A DNA stretch of 64,000 nucleotides from contig OZ007512.1 in the NCBI GenBank assembly GCA_963931865.1, forward strand, positions 3,933,121 to 3,997,120. The letters are read 5' to 3'. This stretch comes from Axinella damicornis. Lineage: Eukaryota > Porifera > Demospongiae > Axinellida > Axinellidae. The position numbers and the translations under genes were made by a program. The notes under the pieces are model-generated. The model was not told where the DNA came from. It saw nothing but the letters and a program-made list of their open reading frames with translations, and ran no database searches. This document shows positions 10,889-20,118 of the stretch, one piece after another (the first letter of the stretch is position 1; every line of letters begins with the position of its first letter).

Positions 10889-11392
10889 TTAACCCTTCTA
10901 ACAGGTCATCCTCAGAAATGTTCGAAGGAAGTGAGTCAACATGCATGAAGTTGAATTGGTAAGTGGTAGTGAGGTGAGACACTAAAGCGGTAAATAATTG
11001 TGCTGATAACATTGTCCAATACTACCAACTGATCAAATGAAATAAGTTGGACTAAAGCCGAGCTGCTCCATTGAAACCATTGCCTATAATAATTTATGAT
11101 AAATTGTGTGATGCACCACTCATGGAAGAATGCTGACCACAATACTATGGCGATATGCTACCTGCTGTGACACACACAAACATTGAAACCAAATGTGGAG
11201 GCAATCCTTGAAAAGGGAAGAACACTTTCATCAGGTACAGGGTTGTGCTATCTGCTAGTAGAGCATATCTAGCTTCTGATGAACAACTTGTGACGGTAGT
11301 CTCATGTGGTTTGTGCCTTGCGTAAGTGGGGTAATTGCAGCTGCAGTTAACAAACTGAGGAAGACACTAATGCATAACATCTTTGTTGCCAT

Positions 11393-12094
11393 AGTGAATG
11401 ATCGAGGCCTGCACAGAAGAACATAATCCAAACCGTACTCGCATACCTGGATTGCTTCTCATATCAACTAATCGCTGCAGCTGCACTCAGTATTACTCTC
11501 ATCATTGGGATTAGGGTTCTGCTTTGGCCTAGCTCTCACAAAGTGTATAAGGTGGCAGATACAAAAATTTCCTGCGATGGTGAAACCTGCTAATCTAGGC
11601 CTAGAAGTTGCTCTGGGGAATTTTTTGAGAAAGTGGTATCATTGAACTTTCCTGGTTCCATCACTCACTCATGCTGTGAAGGATGGGGCTTATAATTGTT
11701 GATGGACATTAGTGCCAAACATTTACTTATCAATCAAATACCAAATTTGCTTCAAGTGAAAATGTACTTCAGGAGTTAACACCCACCCCAATTAAGTGCC
11801 CCTCCTGACTACTATAATATTGTTTCTTTTATACGGCTACCGTAAATAGGGAATGACATTGCTATCTGAGTGTCTTTTGGAGGGCCTTATAGCTACTATG
11901 CATACTCTGAAACTTTAAAACCAAGCTACTATAAGTAATGCTCATAATCAATTTTAGTTCTATGCACATTGTGAAACTGCTGTGGTTGCCATATAAACAA
12001 AGGCCTGCTTATTTAAGAAAGAAATTTGTTTATAATGGCAACCAATGCCAGATATTTGTATACTTATCCACAAAGTCAACTAAACACGCTACAT

Positions 12095-12095
<1 letters not shown>
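11393..12095. other. Upstream flank of 7TM-A and intergenic DNA
   Basis: No gene is seen. A predicted acceptor (TTCTTCTGTGCAG, minus strand, near 11413-11425) suggests a 5'-UTR intron like that of 7TM-D. The conserved TGTGCACA element found upstream of the B, C and D genes is not present here. Confidence 0.4.
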
Positions 12096-12142
<47 letters not shown>

Positions 12143-12199
12143 ATTTCACAGTAAGACACTGTGAAGGCCAGGGGGGGGGGGGGGGGGGGGGGGGGGGGG
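12096..12199. repeat. Poly-C(43) / poly-G(29) inverted pair
   Basis: A run of 43 C (12096-12138) is followed by 32 mixed bases and a run of 29 G (12171-12199). The two runs can pair as a hairpin or form G-quadruplex and i-motif structures. Inside the spacer, CACAGTaagacACTGTG is itself a small palindrome. The run lengths are the least certain bases in the window. Confidence 0.8.
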
Positions 12200-12754
12200 A
12201 GTTGTGTGGCATCGATCCTTGAAAGAGTGTCTACCCTTGAAAGAGCGTCCACCCCGGCCCACTATTGACTCAATATCTTGTACTGACTCACCTAGTCCCC
12301 ATGGGTTATGTGTTTGTGAAACCATTCACGTTATGACACTGGTCTGTTTAATTTAGTTGGATTAATACGCAGTGTGGCCGCGAAGTTAAGTTACTCAATG
12401 CTGTAAAGATGGGTTAATGCATGTGATCATCTAGCTGTTTTGGTACACATCATCGACATCAGTGGCATAGATTATGACTAAGCAGCACCAAGACCTTAAA
12501 TGTATAGTTGACCTACAAGTCATCAAAGTGATATAATGTCACTCAACTCAGCCAGCTTGAATACACGCAATTTGTTGCTGTGATAAAATTATGATCTAAA
12601 CTTATTGCTACAGTGGATGGTGGAGGAATGATTTGCAATGTACTCGATATAAAAATGTGGTGTTCATTTCAAGCACGAAAAACTGCATTCCCTGCTTAGG
12701 TCCTGAATTAACAGTGTTTTTTAACGGTGTCAGAACAGTTGAAGTAGGCATTAG
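12200..12754. other. 3' flank of 7TM-B
   Basis: No coding sequence. About 12590-12750 aligns with the 3' flanks of the other 7TM copies (the shared phrase around GTGGAGGAATGATTTGCAATG), which suggests transcribed 3'-UTR sequence or recent duplication. The TTTTTTAACGG stretch near 12716 precedes the stop codon in the plus-strand direction. Confidence 0.45.
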
Positions 12755-14677
12755 CTACAGAGGCAATGGATTTTCATCTTCACTGTGCATGTCACTGCTT
12801 TGAATGGTGTCATTTGTTGGCTGTTGTTCTTCAGATGACTGTGATGTTTCACTGCACTCATTGGTCACTGCTCTCTGATACCTTCTCTTCACATACCATC
12901 CCAGTGCAGACAGTGGAAGTGACGGCAGCAGGGAGAGCACGATTCCCGTGATTCCAGTCTCTGTAACTTGTGCAATCAGCATCAGTTCATATACCCATAA
13001 CAGCATGATGATAAGTCCTACAGCTGAAATAATCACAGTAATATGTACAAATATACTTCCACAGTCTCTTACACTGCAGCAAACTCTTCTCCTCCTTGGA
13101 CTCTGACACTGATACATCAGGTAGCCAACAATAAGTGTCATGCCAACTAGTACCATTAGGAAAATTGCCAAACAGAGAAACGTTACTTGTGGGTGGGTCA
13201 ATAGCAGAACACAGAGGGGAATGGCACACATTGTGAATATTTGTAGGACTATCAGAATGTTCCACAATGCAATAACATGAACAGCTTGAAGCAGGAAGTG
13301 TTTCCTGAGATGATATCGACTACTGTATCTCTTACCACTGATGTGATGCCTCACCGTGAGAATGGAAATGACTAGTTCCGCAAACACTGCAATTGGGATG
13401 ATGGTAACCTTAGCCGCTAGAGTGAGAACTTCGTCTTTATACAAGCTCGTATCTGACGGAATTGAGCATTTGCACTTAGAAAGCTCTACGATACAGGATG
13501 TAATTGCTGGTTCGTTATGGTAGTGCTGGGAAAGAGACATTCCAGTGTATATGATATTGAATAGGGAAGCGATGAGTGCTGCAGCCCAGTACAAGCATGC
13601 CGTGAAGTGTCGACCTGAAGCTACAGCTCTTACTCTGGGGTAGTACCTGGACAATGACTTTGCAAGGGCAATCGGCATGAGAATGTTTAAGAAACCAAAG
13701 GCGCAGAATAGAGCAACACGACAGTAGCGAGTTTTCTTGTCTTCAACATGCAACCCTGTCGCAAATAGGCCATAGCTTATGGACACATATCCCCTGTCAT
13801 TTTCATCTGCTTGCCTTCGGATGTGGGCATACGACTTTGCCTGCAGATTGATGTACCAAGAGGATGCAAGTGAGAGCAAGTGATTACATTGTACACTAGG
13901 ATAGACGTTATCTATACTGCTAAGTCATAACTAACATACAGTTAAGGTAGCATTATACCTTTACCGTTAGGGTACCTTTAACCGTTGGGGCCCCGACGGT
14001 TAAAGGTACCCTAACGGTAAAGGTATAATGCTTAAGGTAGCATTATACCTTTACCGTTAGGGTACCTTTAACCGTCGGGGCCCCGACGGTTAAAGGTACC
14101 CTAACGGTAAAGGTATAATGCTACCTTAAGGCATGTTATGGTATCAAGTTGCAGCTACTGTACATGATGAACATACCCAGGTGAGGAGTTCTATCAACCC
14201 TTCTAACAGGTCATCCTCAGAAATGTCACAAGGAAGTGAGTCAATATCAAGTTGAATTGGTAAGACGGTGTGAGGTGAGACACTCAAACGATAAACAAAT
14301 GTGCTGAGAACATTGTCCAGTACTACCAACTGATCAAATGATAGAAGGAAGACTAAAGCCCAGCTGCTCCACGCAAACCGCTGACAATGTGGGAAGTTGA
14401 TTGATACTTCAGACAGGGAAGAATGCTCGTCACAATTCTCTGGCAGTGTGCTGCCTACTGTGACACACAAATATATTTGGACTAAATTCGGAGGCAATCC
14501 TTGTAGGGGAAAGAACGCTTTTTGCATCAAGTACAGGGTTGTGCTATCAGCTAGTAGAGCATTTAGCAGCTTCTGATGAACAACTTGTGACGGTAGTCTC
14601 GTGTGGTTTGTGCCTTGCGTAAGTGGGGTAATTGCAGCTGCAGTTAACAAAATCAGGAAGACACTAGTGCATAACAT
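12755..14677 (-). CDS. 7TM-B: signal-peptide plus seven-pass membrane protein (intact)
   Basis: This is the only uninterrupted member of the four-copy family. Exon 1 is 14677-14177 and exon 2 is 13840-12755, joined in phase 0 (donor GTATGT, acceptor CTGCAG) to give about 528 residues. The start is the ATG giving MLCTSVFLILLTAAAITP, a signal peptide; the paralogues start four codons earlier, but that ATG is TTG here. Residues about 25-167 form an outer domain with cysteines and an NHT sequon, ending in EDDLLEGLIELLTW. Exon 2 encodes seven hydrophobic segments (for example VALFCAFGFLNILMPIALA, the FTACLYWAAAL segment, and GIVLSLLPSLPLSALGW). The tail is serine- and glutamate-rich (CSETSQSSEEQQ) and ends DENPLPL. 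It is probably a plasma-membrane receptor or transporter. I recognise no known GPCR motif such as DRY or NPxxY, so the function is unknown. An alternative exon-2 start about 40 bp upstream is out of phase. Confidence 0.75.
13841..14176 (-). other. Intron of 7TM-B carrying a palindromic element
   Basis: The intron is 336 bp, against 142 bp in 7TM-D. The excess is explained by the TTAA-flanked double palindrome at 13942-14129; without it the intron would be about 148 bp. The donor GTATGT is conserved in A, B and D. Confidence 0.7.
13946..14125. mobile_element. Two tandem TTAA-flanked palindromic elements
   Basis: TTAA at 13942-13945, in the middle, and at 14126-14129 bounds two almost identical palindromes. 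Each starts GGTAGCATTATACC, has GGGGCCCC at its centre, and ends as its own inverse; the first lacks the terminal TACC. Each arm is about 45 bp. A third copy, diverged, is at 32881-32973. The GGTAG ends and TTAA targets match the larger element at 9895-10888, so the same transposase may have mobilised both (inference). Confidence 0.85.
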
Positions 14678-15410
14678 ATTTCTTGCCAAGGTGGATGATC
14701 GAGGTTTATGTAGTAGATGATTGGTGCCTGCATAGAAGAACAAAATTTAATATTTGCAGTCAATGTATGATCCATAGTATAGTTTCTCGGGTACCTGCAT
14801 TGCTTCACACGTCAACTGATTAGGGCAGCTGGTGCAGTTACAGTCATGCAGGATCACAGTCATAAAGAGTTCTACTTTGGTCTAGTTCTCACAAAGTGTG
14901 TTTACAATCTAGAATATGGTGGCTCTAAGAAAGCAATGTCCATGAGAATTGTGCTAAACTAACAAGATACTTAACGCAATGAGAGGTTAAGGTACATAGA
15001 GTTCGGATGAAACCCACTGTCAGCTTCAGCATGTGTGAGAGATGGAACCAGGAAAGTTCATTGATATACCTTTTACACCCACACTTTATGTTTACATTGG
15101 ATGCTATCATCCCTAATTTGTCGCCCTACTCTTTGCTGTTTTGTTATCCTCATAAATATCTCAAGAAAAATCATTTCTATTTAGCTATACCGCATATACA
15201 TCCCCTCGTGTTGGGCACTGTATACTGATACAGCACTGACTGCCATGCTATAGTAATAATGTGAACTCAATCAAGGATGCAGGTGTATGACAATGCTTAC
15301 TGAAACCAGCCATCAGTTTGGAATGGCACAATGGAAGTGAAAGTTGGAATGCAGTTACCTCGCAGTTCATGGCTGCTAGCAGGAATGCATAGACCTACAG
15401 CAGTTAGGCA
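14678..15410. other. Upstream region of 7TM-B
   Basis: A likely 5'-UTR acceptor (TTCTTCTATGCAG, minus strand) lies at about 14732-14744, matching 7TM-D. The remainder is AT-rich and aligns with 31.8-32.55 kb. No gene is supported. Confidence 0.45.
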
Positions 15411-15413
15411 TAC

Positions 15414-15450
15414 ATTCAAACCTGAAGATCTGATGTGCACAGCAACAGCT
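15414..15450 (-). promoter_or_regulatory. Conserved upstream element of the 7TM genes (copy 1)
   Basis: A sequence containing GATGTGCACAGCAACA, with the palindrome TGTGCACA at its core, lies about 740 bp upstream of the 7TM-B start. Related copies are at 28632, 29045 and 32551, upstream of C and D. It could be part of a promoter or a non-coding first exon. Conservation may simply reflect shared duplication. Confidence 0.4.
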
Positions 15451-16683
15451 CAGTGGAAGCAACGCTCGGAGCTTTCTTCTCTTTACAAAATGAATTTCTA
15501 CCAATTACTTCACAATAAACAGGTGGGCTCCCCACACTTTCCACTGCATAAGCTTTTTCCTTTTATGGTCTAACTGAGACTACAATAACACAGTTGCTAT
15601 GTTATTTCAGTATGAATATTAGATGGGATAAACAGTATTGTTGTTTTAGCTTCGTATTCTCAGTGCAAATCTGAAGTAATACTGTGTAGGTATACGTATC
15701 GTGAGAAGTACATTGTCACAGAAACTGTTGAAATGACTATGTATAGCTAGTTTGCTATAGGCTATTGCACTCAGGCAGTAATAGGTATTGCGTAGGTATA
15801 CATATCGTGGGAAGTACAATGAGTATTACAGTAACTGTTGAAATGACTATGTAGTTATAGGTTATTGCACTCAGGGCTGGTTTCTTAGCTGTTTTAGAGT
15901 CTTGACGGATGTTAAATGCATGCATATTGTCACCGAGGGCGAAGCCCAAGTTGCCGCCTGAAGGTATTATAGCTAGTAGACATGCCAGTGCAATAACTGG
16001 CTTAGACCATGCGTTCTATATAGAATTCTAGTTACTCTGGATATATGCCTTTTGAAGAAGTCGGGATTACAGAAACTTTATTAGCCAAAGCGTTACGTAG
16101 TCTAATTGTTTTTACAGTGTGTGCAAACGAGGCTAGCAATCTGTGCTGTATGTTGTGGAACCAAAGAAATGGACGATGCTTGCCTAAGACTAGACTTGTT
16201 CCTAGGCTCCTTGGAACGAGGCTAGCAATCTGTACTGTAGGTTGAGGAGCCAAAGAAATCTTTCCTCCACCTCTTCCCTCTTCACACCCACCTGTGCAAA
16301 TACAATGTACCCTCTCACCCATGCAAGCACACCAAGCACAGTAAGAACACACTCCCACCACCATGCCAGCAGTATGATGGTGTAGGCAACATTGCTGTAG
16401 TCTAACAGGGGGTTCGTATACTTGTTGCATGGTAAGTGGAGTTGTGATATAAAGCTTTCTTTACTAGGTACTTACAAGCACGTGCAGGAAAGTAACTGTT
16501 CAGTAAGTGTTATATCCTTAGAAATGAAAGGGTTGCCAATCAGCTATGGCAATGGCTTCAATAGAATATTCCTTTGGGGTTCATTTAAAATATATACTTT
16601 AGTCCCTTCAGACAACAATTATTTCTACCAACAAGTTGTACGGATTAACACCAACCAGTCTTGCTATCGTGTTTCCATAGATC
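15451..16683. other. Distal flank of unit 1 and right duplication border
   Basis: About 15180-16060 aligns with 32310-33210 (shared marks: CATCCCCTCGTGTTGGGCAC, CACCGAGGGCGAAGCCCAAG). Beyond about 16060 the similarity stops. Around 16120-16230 the dispersed AACGAGGCTAG motif occurs twice. No gene is supported, although 16255-16345 resembles 17285-17375. Confidence 0.5.
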
Positions 16684-16902
16684 ATGGAGCTGCTTGATGT
16701 GCTGGGAATGACGAAATATCACGAGATGTTTGCAGAGCAATCCATCGACGGGGAGGTACTGGTGGAGTGTGATGAGCCCACACTGCAGCACGAGCTCGGC
16801 ATGGACTCCAAAGTGGATCGAATAAGGCTGATGAAGATCATCTCAGGACAGTACTCTGCCCTGGGTGTTCTGAGACGAGAGTATCCATATGTGCCAGTTT
16901 GA
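16684..16902 (+). CDS. SAM-domain exon (72 residues)
   Basis: The translation (LGMTKYHEMFAEQSIDGEVL, then ECDEPTLQHELGM and SKVDRIRLMKII) fits the sterile alpha motif fold: an N-terminal helix, the Y-x-x-x-F pair, the L-x-x-L-G-M turn, and a basic final helix ending LMKII. SAM domains mediate protein-protein association, often as polymers. The frame is preceded by a good acceptor (GTTTCCATAG, ending at 16680) and ends in TGA, so it may be the last exon of a larger gene or a small stand-alone protein. No partner domain is visible nearby. SAM domains occur in kinase signalling, but a link to the kinase genes is only positional. It has no copy in unit 2. Confidence 0.65.
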   Translation: MELLDVLGMTKYHEMFAEQSIDGEVLVECDEPTLQHELGMDSKVDRIRLMKIISGQYSALGVLRREYPYVPV

Positions 16903-17430
16903 TTTTATAAGGGTCCATAGCTATAGCAATTCACTATTAGATATAGGCGCCCATGGATGCTAACTACATTAGATGGAAAACAAGGACGCTTTAACTATTA
17001 TTGTTTTCTTGCAGGAATCATGCTTTCTTCTGCTTGTATTTTGTACTTTTACTTGTGTACATGTGTGTGCCTTTTCAGATGTGTAAAGCTAATTAGGAGA
17101 TTGGCCATTACCTCAGAACATAATAGACCTTGTCATAACATTTACTAAGGACTGAGTGTAGCTACAGACCACAAAAATTAATGCCAATACCAACAAAGTG
17201 CTCAGTTATGGAATGCCCTGTCCAGGGTTTGTCAGGGTCATACGTGGTCGCTTTCAATCCCAAATCAATTTCGGCTTTGGCTAGGATCTTTCCTCTTCAC
17301 TTCACACCCACCTGTGCAAATACAATGTGCCCACTCATGGTATATACCCAAGCACACCAAGAGTCTATCACAGTAAAAGCAAGTGACTTGTGAAACTGCT
17401 GACAGAGAATGTCATTTATCCCTTTTATAG
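16903..17430. other. Intergenic, no gene seen
   Basis: AT-rich sequence. 17285-17375 is a diverged repeat of 16255-16345 (shared CACACCCACCTGTGCAAATA). The CAAGTGACTTGTGAAACTGC phrase near 17380 also occurs in the kinase-1 intron near 1288. Confidence 0.4.
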
Positions 17431-17433
17431 CTG

Positions 17434-17612
17434 ACTATGGTAGCTAGCTGAATAGGGTTCACTGTGAACTGAAACCTTCTGAACTAGAGTCTAAGAATTG
17501 GTGTATACCCATAGTTATAACCTGTAGTTGCTGCAGCTGATGGTAGCTAGCTGAATAGGGTTCACTGTGAACTGAAACCTTCTGAACTAGAGTCTAAGAA
17601 TTGGTGTATACC
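17434..17612. repeat. Direct repeat of about 78 bp, two copies (third at 18953)
   Basis: Copies at about 17434-17512 and 17533-17612 share GGTAGCTAGCTGAATAGGGT and GAATTGGTGTATACCCA. A third copy is at about 18953-19031, on the far side of the duplicated modules. Confidence 0.8.
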
Positions 17613-17880
17613 CACAATTATACTATACTTCAATGAAATACTGTGATATGATTGGCCAGTTGCAAGGGGTTTATTTCACTTATACACCTGTAAATTTTAC
17701 TTATACACCTGTAAAATTTCACTTATACACCTGTAAATTTCATGTAGTTACAGCGTCATACATTTACCATCATAGCTAGACAGTAGATATAGACTAGATA
17801 GCTACCCCAATGTACAAGGACTTCGGACTTGGTCGTCATACGTCTCACCTCCGTCTCAGCTCACGTCCGTAAGTGCCATT

Positions 17881-17996
17881 GGGCGGGGCGTATTTGGTGC
17901 GATCCCGGAGTCTGGTTCCGCTTCGGAGTCACAGTCCCAAACACGAGTACGCAGAGCTATATGGTTAGCGGATGGCGAGAGCAGCTGCTATAAAAG
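17881..17996 (+). promoter_or_regulatory. Promoter-like segment, module copy 1
   Basis: A GC box (GGGCGGGGC, 17881-17889), an E-box (CAGCTG, 17982-17987) and TATAAAAG (17989-17996) lie in an order typical of RNA polymerase II promoters. A second possible core, ATTGGCTG and TATAAATA, follows at about 18071-18099. No gene directly follows; kinase-2 is 2.1 kb downstream on the same strand. Confidence 0.45.
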
Positions 17997-18101
17997 TCGC
18001 CATCTCTGTGCGAAGTCTTTCTGACTGAACGGTTGCTAACTGTTTCGGTTGCTAATACAGACAGCGATTTGATTGGCTGCCAGCTGTATAGTATAAATAC
18101 C

Positions 18102-18240
18102 TTAAACGATGAAACCCTCGGGGCCTACGGGATTTAGATCCCCTTGGAAACCTATAAACACCCTTGCGCTTCGCGCGCGGGTGTCTATATAGTTTCCGCG
18201 GGGCTCTAAATCCCGTAGACCCCTCGGTTTCATCGTTTAA
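18102..18240. mobile_element. Foldback hairpin element, copy 1
   Basis: TTAAACGATGAAACC at 18102-18116 is the inverse of the sequence at 18226-18240. The inner arms (ACGGGATTTAGA against TCTAAATCCCGT) also pair, and the loop holds GCGCTTCGCGCGC. It is probably a small TTAA-type miniature element, duplicated together with its module. Confidence 0.7.
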
Positions 18241-18566
18241 CCTATATTTATACTATACTTCAATGAGATACTGCAATATGATTGGCCAATTGAAGGGGGT
18301 TTATTTGACTTATACACCTGTAAATTTTACTTATACACCTGTAAAATTTCACTTATACACCTGTAAATTTCATGTAGTTACAGCGTCATACATTTAGCAT
18401 CATCATAGCTAGACAGTACAGTAGATATAGACTAGATAGCTACTTCAATGTACAGTTCATGATTCGGTCTTGCGCGCGAGCGTCTTTGCGTGTGAGCGCT
18501 GTAGCCAGACGAGCGTGGAGCTGGAGCTGGACTTCGGACTTGGTCGTCTTACTCCGTAAGTGTCAT

Positions 18567-18680
18567 GGGGCGGGGCGTATTTGGTGCGATCCCAGAGTCT
18601 GGTTCCGCTTCGGAGTCACACACACGAGGCACGAGTACGCAGATCAGTTGTCGGGATGGGGAGAGCAGCTGCTATAAAAG
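18567..18680 (+). promoter_or_regulatory. Promoter-like segment, module copy 2
   Basis: It repeats copy 1: a GC box (GGGGCGGGGC, 18567-18576), CAGCTG (18666-18671) and TATAAAAG (18673-18680), with ATTGGCTG and TATAAATA again downstream near 18753-18781. This copy is about 1.4 kb upstream of kinase-2 and could be its promoter if a long 5' intron exists; no direct support. Confidence 0.45.
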
Positions 18681-18783
18681 TATATCTCTGTGCGAAGTCT
18701 TTCTGACTGAACGGTTGCTAACTGTTTCGGTTGCTAATACAGACAGCGGTTTGATTGGCTGCCAGCTGTATAGTATAAATACC

Positions 18784-18922
18784 TTAAACGATGAAACCCT
18801 CGGGGCCTACGGGATTTAGATCCCCTTGGAAACCTATAAACACCCTTGCGCTTCGCGCGCGGGTGTCTATATAGTTTCCGCGGGGCTCTAAATCCCGTAG
18901 ACCCCTCGGTTTCATCGTTTAA
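18784..18922. mobile_element. Foldback hairpin element, copy 2
   Basis: A near-identical copy of 18102-18240, with the same TTAAACGATGAAACC termini, at the equivalent place in the second module. Confidence 0.7.
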
Positions 18923-19031
18923 CCTATATTTATAACCTGTAGTTGCTGCAGCTGATGGTAGCTAGCTGAATAGGGTTCACTGTGAACTGAAACCTTCTGA
19001 ACTAGAGGTCTAAGAATTGGTGTATACCCAT

Positions 19032-20103
19032 ATGATAGTTATCATCTTGGGTGGCTCACCTGTAGTGCAGGATCGATTGAGGTCCACTGCCTCCATGACC
19101 ATCAACAGCACCTGGGCCTTTGTGTGTGTGAGTGTGTGGACCGAAAGGAAAGTGGTCAGAAATGCTTCACCTGTTAACCGTTAACCACTCACAGCATTTC
19201 CAGAGGTCATTTTCAGCCTCAAGAGCCTTCAATAGTACCCTAATTTCACTTGCTGTTGGGCTCAAAACTGATCCCAGAGGTGGCTCTAATCACATGCACC
19301 CACAAATTAACAAACTTTCAATCGAGGATCTCGGAATGGCCGGGCTAGTGTAGCTGAAAAATGGAAATGGAGGCCATACAAGGTGAGATGGCTTGTTAAA
19401 AGTCCATTGATAGCAAACAAGTAGGATAAAACTCGCCCTCAATGCAGTGCCACCAAGGCCTTTCTACAACTGAGCCCAGGCACGGCCATGCTACAATAAC
19501 ACACCTCCCCCTGTCCCACCCTTTCTGCTCACGTATGAACAAGGTCATTGCCGGATGTGACAGAATGAAGCAAAATGTCTCACAACGTCATATGAAGTCA
19601 TTGGCAGGAAAGCATCTTCAATAAAGTACAAGTATAACAGATCAAGAGTTTGGACATAGTAGCAACACATAGATCTGGTCGGTATGTATCCCAGCATGGA
19701 ATTCATTAGTGACAGTGGGTCAGGTTTCAGAGCCCATGGCAGTGACACGCTAGCATGACCTTATTTGGTTGTACTGGAATCTCCTCATTGTAGGACGACA
19801 GTTTCACTGTCAATTTCATACAATTTGAAGACAACTTGTAGAATTGTCTCCAGCTAACAGATCAGAGTCAGGTGAGGTACGTATTACTCAAGTGAGTGTG
19901 CATACTATAGCCGCTGGCAGCCACTTATGCCAGCACTGATACCAGAATATGGGACATTCTGTGGGGTTAGTAAATGGGTGTGTCAAGTTGTATGTAGGAC
20001 ATCAGTTAGCGTGTCAGTGATAATTATAACATACCTTCAATTCGCATAGTTGAATTTGAGGTAAAACAAAGGGTTGTCAGTAACTGTCTATATGACCATG
20101 CAG
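19032..20103. other. Upstream region of kinase-2, no gene seen
   Basis: No coding sequence is recognised. A possible non-coding first exon ends at a donor (CAG|GTGAGG, 19871/19872), and the acceptor at 20103 aligns with the unit-1 acceptor at 1464. Similarity between the units begins only around 20065, so the two kinase copies have different promoters. Confidence 0.45.
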
Positions 20104-20118
20104 GTATCGACTGTGACA

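Larger units (their letters stand above)
8521..11392 (-). pseudogene. 7TM-A: signal-peptide plus seven-pass membrane protein, decayed
   Basis: The gene is on the minus strand. Exon 1 runs from the ATG at 11392 (MATKMLCISVFLSLL, a signal peptide) down to the donor GTATGT at 9871-9876. Exon 2 runs from 8992 to the stop at 8521. Four lesions are visible. A 994-bp TTAA element (9895-10888) interrupts exon 1 just before its end. A one-base deletion early in exon 1 leads to a stop soon after QVVHQKL. A 701-bp TA element sits in the intron. About 0.6 kb of exon 2 is missing, so TM3 to TM7 are gone and the tail (CSETSQSSEEQQ) joins TM2 out of frame. The C-terminal sequence QSIEADDENPLPL pairs it with 7TM-C, not with B or D. 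Confidence 0.85.
17618..18945. repeat. Tandem duplicated module (about 0.65 kb, two copies)
   Basis: Copy 1 starts near 17618 and copy 2 near 18248 (630-bp offset at the left end, 682-684 at the right). Each holds, in order, three short ACTTATACACCTGTAAA repeats, a GC-box and TATA promoter-like segment, and a foldback hairpin. Identity is high, so the event is recent. Confidence 0.85.

Noticed and set aside
15331..15573. Plus-strand frame of 80 codons
   Set aside because: It covers the conserved 7TM upstream element; the frame is not kept in the paralogous copies at 28.6, 29.0 and 32.5 kb.
16032..16430. Minus-strand open frame of 132 codons
   Set aside because: Part of it (SLVPRSLGTSL) is a translation of the dispersed AACGAGGC motif; no domain and no paralogue support.
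19132..19353. Plus-strand frame of 73 codons upstream of kinase-2
   Set aside because: No recognisable domain, no splice support, and composition like its surroundings.
20074..20118. Upstream in-frame extension of kinase-2 (ATGs at 20092 and 20098)
   Set aside because: A splice acceptor at 20103, aligned with unit 1, would remove this sequence from the mRNA, and the unit-1 copy does not share the extension.
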